Below, one piece after another: positions 1-7,266 of a stretch of 34,765 bases of DNA. This DNA comes from an uncultured Micrococcales bacterium (GTDB lineage: Bacteria; Actinomycetota; Actinomycetes; Actinomycetales; Microbacteriaceae), in assembly GCA_903929105.1 (NCBI GenBank), contig CAIYTL010000215.1:1-34765 (forward strand). The letters run 5' to 3'. Position numbers and translations under genes: made by a program. Every line of letters begins with the position of its first letter. Position 1 is the stretch's first letter. Below the pieces are notes generated by a model that saw nothing but the letters and a program-made list of their open reading frames with translations, was not told the origin of the DNA and searched no databases.

Positions 1-97
1 CTCATGGCACAATTTATACATACCGAGTATGCAAATAGCAAATTGAGAACCCGCACATGTTGAACTATGCCGAGCATTCCGGAAACCACGTTAAATA

Positions 98-126
98 AAA
101 AACCCACTCGTGGAAGAGTGGGTTTT
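98..126 (-). terminator. Intrinsic terminator after tRNA-Tyr
   Basis: On the minus strand an 11-bp hairpin (arm AAAACCCACTC, loop of 6 nt, then GAGTGGGTTTT) is followed by TTATTT. It begins a few bases past the 3' end of the tRNA, as expected for its terminator. The flanking A and T tracts could also let it act weakly on the plus strand for whatever lies left of the window. Confidence 0.85.
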
Positions 127-128
127 CG

Positions 129-210
129 TGGCTAGTGAGGGATTCGAACCCCCGAAGGCTGAGCCAGCCGAGTTACAGTCGGATCCCTTTGGCCGCTTGG
201 GTAACTAGCC
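129..210 (-). tRNA. tRNA-Tyr (anticodon GTA)
   Basis: The reverse complement folds as a class II tRNA. The acceptor arms GGCTAGT (positions 204-210) and ACTAGCC (130-136) pair perfectly, with A at 129 as discriminator. The anticodon loop contains ACTGTAACT, giving the GTA anticodon that reads tyrosine codons. A long variable arm is present, as in bacterial tRNA-Tyr, and the T arm holds GGTTCGAATCC. CCA is not encoded, so it must be added by the nucleotidyltransferase. The gene is transcribed divergently from the LacI-family gene. Confidence 0.95.
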
Positions 211-299
211 TTGAAGACTGTTATTCAACAATCAACTTTTCAAGAATACTAGAATCGCGCGATGTGCGCTAATCGTTGCCTAAATGTAAACCCTTTCGG

Positions 300-328
300 T
301 TGTGATTCATTGCCCTGTGGGCTAGATT
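300..328 (+). promoter_or_regulatory. Putative promoter of the LacI-family gene
   Basis: TTGTGA (300-305) and TAGATT (323-328) are separated by exactly 17 nt, a good match to a housekeeping sigma promoter. This predicts a transcript start near 335, upstream of the inverted repeat at 350-363 and the AGGA ribosome-binding site at 363-366. Confidence 0.5.
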
Positions 329-349
329 TGTAAAAAGTTTCATTCAAAA

Positions 350-363
350 TGTAAAAACTTACA
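350..363. promoter_or_regulatory. Candidate autoregulatory LacI-type operator
   Basis: This is a perfect inverted repeat TGTAA-AAAC-TTACA with 5-bp arms and a 4-nt centre. It lies just downstream of the predicted start of transcription and abuts the AGGA ribosome-binding site of the regulator gene. Arm length and spacing match the repeat before the alpha-galactosidase gene (TGCAA-GCGA-TTGCA). The central CpG usual in LacI operators is missing, so the assignment is tentative. Confidence 0.4.
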
Positions 364-372
364 GGATTCCCC

Positions 373-1401
373 ATGGCTGGCATTGAAGACGTTGCAAAAC
401 TTGCGGGCGTGAGCACCGCCACTGTGTCTCGCGCTCTGAGCGGCAAGAACAGTGTTTCGGCAAAAGCGAAGGCAAAAGTTGAGGCAGCTGCGCGTGAGTT
501 GAACTACACCGCTTCTGCAAGTGCTTACACTTTGGCTACCGGGCGCAGTCGAAACATCGGTGTTGTCATGCCTTTTGTAGACCGGTGGTTTTTTTCGGTG
601 ATTCTTGAGGGCATTGAAACTGAGCTAATTGAGCACGGCTATGACCTCACTCTTTATAACTTGAGCGGTGGCGCCGATCAGCGCAGAAAAATCTTTTTTG
701 AATTTTTGAATCGCAAACGCGTTGACGCCTTCATTACGGTCGCTGTCAAACCAAGCGAAGACGAATTGCAGCAGTTGGCAATCGCAGGCATTCCGATTTT
801 GGGCCTCGGCGGGCCCATCTCCGGTGCGCGCACAGTTTCAGTTGATGAGATCGGCGCGGGTCGACTCGCCACCGAACACCTGATTTCACTTGGTCACACC
901 AAAATCGGCAACATCTCGGGAACCCCAGCCAGCGAAATGGAATTTCACCAGCCAAACCTTCGTCGACAAGGCTACCTTGACGCGCTCAAGGCTTCGGGCC
1001 TCACCGCACATGACAGCTGGTTAGCCGAAGCTGACTTCACCATTGCTGGCGCCTACCACGCGACGAAACAGCTCTTGGGTGACCCACGCAATGCCCCGTC
1101 TGCGCTGTTTATCGCAAGTGACGAAATGGCATTTGGCGCAATCATGGCCGCGAAAGACCTTGGTCTTCGGGTTCCGCAAGACGTTTCGATTATTGGCATG
1201 GATGACCACGACATGTCGGAGTTTTTTGGATTAAGCACAATAAGCCAGAACGTTCGACAGCAGGGCTCAAATGCCGCCAAGACGGTAATCGATCTGGTCG
1301 AGAATCTAAAAGACGGTCAGCCGGTAAACGTTGAGCAAAACCGTGAATGGCCCGGCACTTTGATTGTGCGCTCGAGCACAGCACGCCCACCACGCAGCTA
1401 A
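373..1401 (+). CDS. LacI-family transcriptional regulator
   Basis: This 342-residue protein has the family architecture. An N-terminal helix-turn-helix occupies residues 4-23 (VAKLAGVSTATVSRAL), followed by a hinge helix to about residue 58. A periplasmic-binding-protein-like effector domain starts at RNIGVVMP and includes the typical SDEMAFGAI segment near the C terminus. The ATG at 373 has AGGA 6 nt upstream. It probably represses sugar genes. The GH36 alpha-galactosidase two genes away carries a LacI-type operator, which suggests an alpha-galactoside effector, but the ligand cannot be read from sequence. An inverted repeat at 350-363 suggests autoregulation. Only 9 nt separate its stop from the next gene. 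Confidence 0.93.
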   Translation: MAGIEDVAKLAGVSTATVSRALSGKNSVSAKAKAKVEAAARELNYTASASAYTLATGRSRNIGVVMPFVDRWFFSVILEGIETELIEHGYDLTLYNLSGGADQRRKIFFEFLNRKRVDAFITVAVKPSEDELQQLAIAGIPILGLGGPISGARTVSVDEIGAGRLATEHLISLGHTKIGNISGTPASEMEFHQPNLRRQGYLDALKASGLTAHDSWLAEADFTIAGAYHATKQLLGDPRNAPSALFIASDEMAFGAIMAAKDLGLRVPQDVSIIGMDDHDMSEFFGLSTISQNVRQQGSNAAKTVIDLVENLKDGQPVNVEQNREWPGTLIVRSSTARPPRS

Positions 1402-1404
1402 ACT
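1399..1404 (+). promoter_or_regulatory. Leaderless -10 hexamer of yajQ
   Basis: TAAACT is followed by exactly 6 nt and then the yajQ ATG. The hexamer includes the TAA stop codon of the LacI-family gene. Such spacing puts the transcript start at or next to the start codon, so yajQ could be transcribed independently as a leaderless mRNA. Confidence 0.45.
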
Positions 1405-1410
1405 AGGCGC

Positions 1411-1899
1411 ATGGCTGATTCATCATTTGACATTGTTTCTAAAGTTGACAAACAAGAGGCTGAGAACGCCCTAAACCAGGCTGCTAAAGAAATTGAGCAG
1501 CGCTATGACTTTAAGGGCGTAGGCGCCTCTATCGAGTGGAGCGGCGAGAAGGTGCTTATGAAAGCATCGACTGACGACCGAGTCAAGGCTGTGCTTGAAG
1601 TTTTTGAGCAAAAGCTGGTCAAGCGCGGCATCTCAATTAAGAGCCTTGACGCTGGCGAGCCGTTCATCTCGGGCAAAGAGAGCCGCATCGAAGCCAAGCT
1701 AAAGCAGGGCATCGAGCAAGACGTAGCTAAGAAGATTTCAAAAATCATCAGAGATGAAGGCCCTAAGAGCATCAAGTCTCAGATTCAAGGCGACGAACTG
1801 CGCGTAACCAGCAAGAGTCGCGATGACCTTCAAGAAGTCATTGCGCTGCTTCGCGGTTCAAACCTTGAAATTGACTTGCAGTTTGTGAACTTTCGCTAA
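1411..1899 (+). CDS. yajQ: YajQ family nucleotide-binding protein
   Basis: The 162-residue product matches the YajQ (DUF520) family over its full usual length. It opens with the characteristic SFDIVSKVDKQEAENALNQA segment and continues with QRYDFKGV and a C-terminal half built around ISKIIRDEGPKSIKSQIQGD. Family members form two ferredoxin-like domains and bind nucleotides or RNA; a Xanthomonas member binds cyclic di-GMP. The role in actinobacteria is not established. It follows the LacI-family gene by 9 nt and converges on the alpha-galactosidase gene, with the two stop codons overlapping in CTAA. Confidence 0.93.
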   Translation: MADSSFDIVSKVDKQEAENALNQAAKEIEQRYDFKGVGASIEWSGEKVLMKASTDDRVKAVLEVFEQKLVKRGISIKSLDAGEPFISGKESRIEAKLKQGIEQDVAKKISKIIRDEGPKSIKSQIQGDELRVTSKSRDDLQEVIALLRGSNLEIDLQFVNFR

Positions 1900-4016
1900 A
1901 GTCGCACAACTTCAAAAATCATTGCCTGTTCAGGTTGCAAAATTGGCGTGCGCAAACCTGCGCTCATTAGCCACGCGCCGCTAACCTCGACCCCGTCGAC
2001 CCAGGTGGCGCTGTCAAACTTTTGCATTTTGCCTGGTGCTCCGGCCGGTTCAACCTGGTTGACGCGATAAGTTGCGTTGGCTTCAAGCCCGGCAAAGCGC
2101 ATGGCGTTTGGCAGAATCTGCTTGGCGGTGCGAAGCTGCGCATAGGCAAAGATTGCTCGCGAACCGTCTTGAGCCACAACTCCGTGACTCCAAGCGTTCT
2201 CGTCAATGGCATCAACCCGAACCACTCGACCCGAGTGCAACAGATCGCGATTGGCTTTATAGAAGCTAATAAAACCTGCGAGCTGTTCGAGCTCTAGTTC
2301 GCTGGCCTCGGTTACATCCCATTCGATACCCGCGTGACCCCACATTGCTGTCGCCGCTCTAAACGAGATCGAGTGCGTGCGGCCGCTCGAGTGGGCTTTG
2401 GTTGGCCCAATGTGTGTGCCAAGCAGCTCAGGGGCAATCGCAATGCTGGTGTTTCGATAAATGCTTTGGCGCTCAAGAGCGTCGTTGTTGTCTGACGCCC
2501 AAAAACGATCTGCGTGGTCGATCATGCCCAAGTCGATGCGGCCACCACCCGATGCGCAAGACTCGATTTCGAGCCCAGGGTGACGGCGCTTGAGCTCATC
2601 GAATAAACGATAAATTGCCAAAGTTTGAGCTCGCACCGCGGCACGCTCAAAGTGACCAGGGTCGGTGATTGGTCGGTTGTGATCCCATTTGATGTAGGCA
2701 ATGTCATATTCGCTCAGAATCGCGTCAACCTGGCCCAACACATGTTCATATGCGCCTGGGTGAGTTAGATCAAGCACTTGTTGCCAGCGCGCTTCAACGG
2801 GCGTGCGGCCGCCAGCCTGCATGATCCACTCTGGGTGTGTTCTATAGAGGTCACTGTTTGGGTTGACCATTTCGGCTTCAAACCACAAGCCAAACTCCAT
2901 GCCGTTGGCCTTGACCACGTCAATCAGCGGCTTAAAACCATTAGGCCAAACATCGGTCGAAACCACCCAGTCGCCAAGGCCGGCGGTGTCATCGCGGCGG
3001 GCACCAAACCACCCGTCGTCAAGCACAAAACGCTCAACGCCGATGCGACCGGCAACCTCAGCCAGCGCGGTGAGTTTGGAAAGGTCGTGGTTCATATATA
3101 CGGCCTCCCAAACGTTGAGGCTGACCGGTCGCGGGCGAATGTTCGTCACGTGCCCCGCGCGCGCACGCTGGTAACGGTGCAAACGATCGCTGGCGCCATC
3201 AACGCCCTGGTTCGAGTAGGTAGCAATCACGGTTGGAGCGTTGTAGGTTTCGCCGGCTGCCAAAATCACTTCGCCTGGCAACAACAACTCGCCGGCACCG
3301 ATTTGGGTGCGGCCGACCATTTCACGTTCGATGCTGTGCACATTGTTGCCGCTCCATGCCAGCGAGAGGCCCCAAACTTCGCCGTTTTGAAAACTTGCGT
3401 TCTCGGTGGTGGCGAACTGCACGATTGTGTAATCGTGACCGGTGCGGCCCTCGTGGCTTTCGCGCACGTGCTTGCCGACGCTGATTTTGACGCGCTGCGC
3501 TTGGCGCTCGCGCATCCATCGGCCATGAAAATCAAGAATGTCAGTTGCATAGTCGGGCAGTGGCAAGAAAGCCATGAGGCCGTCAACGTTGAAGGATTCG
3601 GCACCCAAGTTGGTGACGCGCGGCGTGACCTTGACCAGGCCAGACTCGATGATTTCGTAGGTCAGGGCAACTTCGAGACCCGCGTGCTCGTCGCGCGAAA
3701 CAAACTCGAGACTGTGGTCTGTGGGCGTCGACACTGACGCAAGTTCAAACTTTTGGCTAAAGGCGCGGCCAGCACGGTGGCCCTGTAAAGCTGGTTGGCC
3801 CAAGAAGGCGCGAGCGTTTTCACGCCAGACTCCCCCGCGATGCGATTGGTCGAATAAGCCGTGAGGCGTTGGCTCGGTGACAGCCGTCAGATATTGTTCG
3901 GGGTCGGTGATGACAGGCAAAGCTCGACCCCAATGAATAATGTTTGGGGTGCCAGTGCTGGTTTCAATAAGCAGCGAGACGCCGTCGCGCGAAAGGTGAA
4001 AAAGTTGCTTTGCCAT
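1896..4016 (-). CDS. Alpha-galactosidase, GH36 family
   Basis: The product (706 residues from the ATG at 4016) hydrolyses terminal alpha-1,6-galactose from melibiose, raffinose and similar sugars. GH36 hallmarks are VLDDGWFG (about residues 331-338), the nucleophile aspartate in YIKWDHNR (about D445), the SCASGGGRIDLG loop (about 486-497) and the acid/base aspartate in SDNND (about D509). There is no signal peptide, so it is cytoplasmic and needs an importer, which is not in this window. An in-frame GTG start 45 nt further upstream was set aside because the N terminus then reads MAKQLFHL and the start lies 7 nt after a TAAGAT hexamer. The LacI-type repeat at 4033-4046 suggests repression by a LacI-family protein, plausibly the one at 373. 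Confidence 0.93.
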   Translation of the reverse strand: MAKQLFHLSRDGVSLLIETSTGTPNIIHWGRALPVITDPEQYLTAVTEPTPHGLFDQSHRGGVWRENARAFLGQPALQGHRAGRAFSQKFELASVSTPTDHSLEFVSRDEHAGLEVALTYEIIESGLVKVTPRVTNLGAESFNVDGLMAFLPLPDYATDILDFHGRWMRERQAQRVKISVGKHVRESHEGRTGHDYTIVQFATTENASFQNGEVWGLSLAWSGNNVHSIEREMVGRTQIGAGELLLPGEVILAAGETYNAPTVIATYSNQGVDGASDRLHRYQRARAGHVTNIRPRPVSLNVWEAVYMNHDLSKLTALAEVAGRIGVERFVLDDGWFGARRDDTAGLGDWVVSTDVWPNGFKPLIDVVKANGMEFGLWFEAEMVNPNSDLYRTHPEWIMQAGGRTPVEARWQQVLDLTHPGAYEHVLGQVDAILSEYDIAYIKWDHNRPITDPGHFERAAVRAQTLAIYRLFDELKRRHPGLEIESCASGGGRIDLGMIDHADRFWASDNNDALERQSIYRNTSIAIAPELLGTHIGPTKAHSSGRTHSISFRAATAMWGHAGIEWDVTEASELELEQLAGFISFYKANRDLLHSGRVVRVDAIDENAWSHGVVAQDGSRAIFAYAQLRTAKQILPNAMRFAGLEANATYRVNQVEPAGAPGKMQKFDSATWVDGVEVSGAWLMSAGLRTPILQPEQAMIFEVVRL

Positions 4017-4023
4017 GCGGTCA

Positions 4024-4029
4024 ATCTTA
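4024..4029 (-). promoter_or_regulatory. Leaderless -10 hexamer of the alpha-galactosidase gene
   Basis: On the minus strand TAAGAT is followed by 7 nt and the ATG at 4016. No Shine-Dalgarno sequence is visible. The operator-like repeat at 4033-4046 lies immediately upstream, where the -35/-10 spacer would be, an efficient place for a repressor. Confidence 0.45.
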
Positions 4030-4032
4030 TTG

Positions 4033-4046
4033 TGCAAGCGATTGCA
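4033..4046. promoter_or_regulatory. LacI-type operator before the alpha-galactosidase gene
   Basis: This is a perfect inverted repeat TGCAA-GCGA-TTGCA, close to the GCAAGCGCTTGC-type operators of sugar-responsive LacI-family regulators. It ends 3 bp from the -10-like hexamer and 17 bp from the start codon. The neighbouring LacI-family protein is the obvious candidate to bind it. Confidence 0.6.
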
Positions 4047-4083
4047 AAATAGGTGGTTCAACTAACCGTTGGCCAGCTGTGAC

Positions 4084-5094
4084 CTAGTTTGAACGGTCAA
4101 CAACGGCTTCGGCAAAAAGCTCTAAAGCTGTTTTCACCGAGCTCTTGGGCATAACAGCGAGTGCCGCAACAGCTTCTTGCGACCAACGCTTGGCCTCTTG
4201 ATAAGCAGCCTCAGTGACTTCGTGGTCGCGCAACTTGTCGACCACAATCTGCAGCTGTTCATCGCTCGAAAGGTCGCCGTCGATAAGCGCAAGCAGAGCG
4301 GCAGCATCGGCATCGGTTTTTGCTTGCTCGCGAAGCAACAGAACCGGCAAAGTTGGCACGCCAGCTCGCAGGTCGGTTCCAGGGGTTTTGCCCGAAGCAC
4401 CGCTGCGGTCTTGAAGGTCAATCACATCGTCAATCAGCTGAAAAGCCACGCCGATCTTTTCACCAAAAATGCGAAGCGGCTCAAGATATTCCTCAGGCGC
4501 ACCCGAGAACATGAGGCCAAGTTGAGCTGAAGCAGCAATCAGCGAACCTGTTTTGTCGGCCAAAACTTGAATGTAGTGGTCAATCACGTTTTCACCTTCG
4601 GCCGGGCCGACAGTTTCGTGAAGCTGACCAATGCAGAGCCGTTCAAAAGTGTCAGCCTGCAGAGTAAGTGCCCGTTCGCCAAGTCGGCTAACCAACTGCG
4701 ATGCGCGCGCCAGCAAGAGGTCGCCGGTCAAAATCGCAACACTGTTGCCCCAGATTTCGTGAGCGGTTGGCACACCGCGGCGGGTAGGGGCTTCATCCAT
4801 GACGTCATCGTGATAAAGAGTTGCCAGGTGGGTTAGCTCAACCACAACGGCAGATTCTTGCACACCAAAACGAGTGGCATCGCCCAGCTGGGCAGCCAGC
4901 AAGACCAGAGTTGGGCGCAGGCGCTTGCCACCAGCCTCGGCCAAGTGGCGCGAGGTGGCATTTGCGATTGGGTCTGTGTGGGCAACGGCAGCGATTAGCG
5001 CTGTTTCAACCTGGGCAAGCCCAGCCTTGACAGAGTTGATCAGTTTTAGGTCAGTGACGCGGCGAAGCTGTTTTGGCAGGGCGATATCAACCAT
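4084..5094 (-). CDS. Polyprenyl diphosphate synthase (menaquinone side chain)
   Basis: This 336-residue all-alpha prenyltransferase builds long polyprenyl diphosphates from isopentenyl diphosphate. The first aspartate-rich motif DDVMD is at residues 96-100 and is followed by PTRRG. The second, DDVID, is at 222-226. The conserved GGKRLRP segment lies near residues 55-61. Its start is 2 nt from the menG stop, so the two are co-transcribed. Placement with the men genes indicates that it supplies the prenyl tail that MenA attaches. Chain length (hepta, octa or nona) cannot be told from sequence alone. A role in undecaprenyl synthesis is unlikely, since that is a cis-prenyltransferase function. 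Confidence 0.92.
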   Translation of the reverse strand: MVDIALPKQLRRVTDLKLINSVKAGLAQVETALIAAVAHTDPIANATSRHLAEAGGKRLRPTLVLLAAQLGDATRFGVQESAVVVELTHLATLYHDDVMDEAPTRRGVPTAHEIWGNSVAILTGDLLLARASQLVSRLGERALTLQADTFERLCIGQLHETVGPAEGENVIDHYIQVLADKTGSLIAASAQLGLMFSGAPEEYLEPLRIFGEKIGVAFQLIDDVIDLQDRSGASGKTPGTDLRAGVPTLPVLLLREQAKTDADAAALLALIDGDLSSDEQLQIVVDKLRDHEVTEAAYQEAKRWSQEAVAALAVMPKSSVKTALELFAEAVVDRSN

Positions 5095-5096
5095 GC

Positions 5097-5822
5097 TTAG
5101 GCCGCCTTAGTTGTGCCAGATTTGCCGCCAGCGGGTTTAGTGGCAATGTGCAGTGCCACAACACCAAAACTTAAGTTGCGCACCTGCACGTCTTGCCAAC
5201 CCGCCTCGGCAACAAGTGCGGCTAGCGATTCTTGACTGTGCCAAGCTTCGATCGACTCCGAAAGGTAGCCATAGGCTTCAGGTGCTTTGCTGCTCCAACC
5301 CGAAATGGTTGGCAAAAGTTTGGTCAAATAAAAACGATAGAGCGGGCGCAAAACCGGGTTGGTTACTTTGCTGAACTCGCAGATCACAAGTTTGCCGCCA
5401 GGCTTGGTTACCCTGAGCATTTCGCGCACTGCCTGCGCGGTGTCGACCACGTTTCGAAGGCCAAAAGAAATGGTTGCGGTGTCAAACTCGTTATCGCCAA
5501 AAGGCAATTTGGTTGCATCGGCAAAAACAAACTCAAGCTGAGGGCGCTTTTTGCGACCGGCGGCGAGCATTCCCTCAGAAAAGTCGGCAGCAATAACGCG
5601 CACGCCTGGCTTGGCATAGACCACGCTAGAAACGCCGGTGCCGGCTGCGAGGTCGAGAATGCTTTGGCCAGACTTAGGTGCAACCGCCTTTAGTGCGGCG
5701 CGACGCCACAACTGGTCTTGACCCACCGACAAACAGGTGTTTGTTATGTCGTAGGTTGGTGCCACCGCATCAAACATGGCGGCGACTTCAGCTGGCTTTT
5801 TGGCCAAATCAGCTTTGCTCAC
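5097..5822 (-). CDS. menG: Demethylmenaquinone methyltransferase MenG (UbiE type)
   Basis: The 241-residue SAM-dependent methyltransferase performs the last step of menaquinone synthesis, C-methylation of demethylmenaquinone. Visible features are MFDAVAPTYD at the N terminus, the SAM-binding ILDLAAGTGVSS near residue 55, and the UbiE/MenG signature SFGLRNV around residues 120-126. The GTG start at 5822 lies exactly 6 nt after a TAGACT hexamer and has no ribosome-binding site. It heads a two-gene unit with the polyprenyl synthase and is divergent from menF. Confidence 0.93.
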   Translation of the reverse strand: MSKADLAKKPAEVAAMFDAVAPTYDITNTCLSVGQDQLWRRAALKAVAPKSGQSILDLAAGTGVSSVVYAKPGVRVIAADFSEGMLAAGRKKRPQLEFVFADATKLPFGDNEFDTATISFGLRNVVDTAQAVREMLRVTKPGGKLVICEFSKVTNPVLRPLYRFYLTKLLPTISGWSSKAPEAYGYLSESIEAWHSQESLAALVAEAGWQDVQVRNLSFGVVALHIATKPAGGKSGTTKAA

Positions 5823-5828
5823 GAGCCA

Positions 5829-5834
5829 AGTCTA
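5829..5834 (-). promoter_or_regulatory. Leaderless -10 hexamer of menG
   Basis: TAGACT on the minus strand is followed by 6 nt (TGGCTC) and the GTG start at 5822. It would drive menG and the polyprenyl synthase gene as a leaderless transcript from the divergent menG/menF gap. Confidence 0.5.
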
Positions 5835-5942
5835 GCCTGCGCCCGAAAACCAAAACGAGGCTGTTCGCTGTTAGCTATGGCGAGCAAAATAGGCTCTCGT
5901 TGAAGGAATAGAATTCTTAGGCACGAAGGTTCTAACTTATGT

Positions 5943-7262
5943 TTGCCTAACCAAAACCTAAGACTGGTCGTCGATTTGTCGAGTTCTAACAGCACGCCTT
6001 TGAGCGCCAAAACTCGCCTGCTCTCACCAGACACAAAAATTTGGCAACTTATAAATTATTTGCCCGCTGAAAACCCACTGGCTTTTGTGCGCGGCGGTTC
6101 GGGAATCATCGGATTCGGCGAAGCCCTAAAGCTAACTGCGATTGGCCCCGACCGAATGACCGAGCTTGCAAAAGCCTGGCGCCAAACTGTTGCAACCGCT
6201 GAGGTTGAGAACACTTTGGTTTGGCCGGGCAGTGGTCTAGTAGCTTTTGGTTCGGTTGCTTTCGCCGATGATTCGACCGCCGAGAGCATTTTGATTGTGC
6301 CGCGGCTAGTTTTAGGCAGCCACGATGGCGAGGTTTGGTTAACCGAGATTCAAGCTGCCGATGCCGACGGCGAGGCGAACATCGAAGCTGAATGGGCCAA
6401 AATTTTTAGTAATAACTCCGGCAAGCCTCACCAGTTTTCGGCGAATCTGCACGCGGGTCAGATCAGCCCAGATGGTTTTTCAAACAACGTCGAGGCGGCT
6501 CTCGAAGCGTTGACCAAAGGCGACCTAAAAAAAGTTGTGCTAGCGCGCGATGTTGTTGCCGATTTGCCAGCAGATTTTGATATTCGCAATGTGCTTCGAC
6601 AGTTAAGCGATAGCTACCCGACCTGCTGGATCTATAACGTTGACGGCACATTCGGTGCCTCACCAGAGCTGTTGGTTAGAGTTTCGCACGGGCAAGTATC
6701 AGCTCGAGTCTTGGCAGGCACGGCCGGGCGCGGCACCGACCCGGGCATTGACAACGCGATTGCGTCGGCACTCGTGGGCTCGGCCAAGAACCTTGCTGAA
6801 CACGCCTTTGCGGTCAACTCTTTGGTCGAAGCGCTCGAGCCTTTTTGCAGCCACGTCGATGCCGACCCAACCCCATTTAGTTTGGCACTGCCGAACCTTT
6901 GGCATCTGGCCAGCGATGTGCATGGAGTTTTGAAAACTGGGTCTTCGGCCCTTGACCTTGCAGCGGCGCTGCACCCTACCGCCGCAGTCGCAGGCACACC
7001 GCGCAATCTTGCGCTCGACTTTATTTCTCGTGTTGAAGGCATCGACCGCGGCCGTTACGCTGCCCCAGTCGGTTGGATCAGCGCCGACGGCGACGGCGAA
7101 TGGGCAATCGCCCTGCGCGGCGGTCAGCTCACTGACGGCGAAGGTCAAAGTCAGACCCTGCGAGCTTTTGCGGGTTGCGGAGTGGTGGCCGGTTCAACTG
7201 CGTCGGCCGAACTGGCCGAAACCAGCCTCAAATTTGCGCCTATTCGCGACGCCCTGGCCTAA
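5943..7262 (+). CDS. menF: Isochorismate synthase MenF
   Basis: This 439-residue chorismate-binding enzyme converts chorismate to isochorismate, the committed step to menaquinone. It shows the family blocks KKVVLARDV, GASPELLVRV, ARVLAGTAGRG, HPTAAVAGTP, the GRYAAPVGW segment and the C-terminal GCGVVAGSTASAE. The isolated setting among men genes favours MenF over an anthranilate, salicylate or aminodeoxychorismate synthase. The start is uncertain. The frame opens at TTG 5943, next to an out-of-frame ATG (5939-5941) that hits a stop after three codons, and GAAGG lies 14 nt upstream. A TTG at 5976 is an alternative. It converges on menD with a 4-nt gap. Confidence 0.9.
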   Translation: MPNQNLRLVVDLSSSNSTPLSAKTRLLSPDTKIWQLINYLPAENPLAFVRGGSGIIGFGEALKLTAIGPDRMTELAKAWRQTVATAEVENTLVWPGSGLVAFGSVAFADDSTAESILIVPRLVLGSHDGEVWLTEIQAADADGEANIEAEWAKIFSNNSGKPHQFSANLHAGQISPDGFSNNVEAALEALTKGDLKKVVLARDVVADLPADFDIRNVLRQLSDSYPTCWIYNVDGTFGASPELLVRVSHGQVSARVLAGTAGRGTDPGIDNAIASALVGSAKNLAEHAFAVNSLVEALEPFCSHVDADPTPFSLALPNLWHLASDVHGVLKTGSSALDLAAALHPTAAVAGTPRNLALDFISRVEGIDRGRYAAPVGWISADGDGEWAIALRGGQLTDGEGQSQTLRAFAGCGVVAGSTASAELAETSLKFAPIRDALA

Positions 7263-7266
7263 ATCT

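Noticed and set aside
1..97. A short plus-strand frame ending at TGA 61-63, and an inverted repeat CATAC-CGA-GTATG at 19-31
   Set aside because: About twenty codons without recognisable similarity cannot be called the end of a gene, and the 5-bp repeat has no adjacent promoter or gene start to give it meaning.
129..210. tRNA-Tyr as an integration (att) site
   Set aside because: No integrase gene and no duplicated tRNA 3' fragment is visible in the window.
2778..3737. A 319-codon plus-strand open frame
   Set aside because: It lies wholly antisense to the alpha-galactosidase gene, whose catalytic motifs are intact. The translation shows no family resemblance.
5916..5950. TTAGGC and GCCTAA half-sites near menF, resembling parts of an iron-regulator (DtxR/IdeR) box
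   Set aside because: The halves are 23 nt apart, whereas a DtxR box is one continuous 19-bp palindrome.
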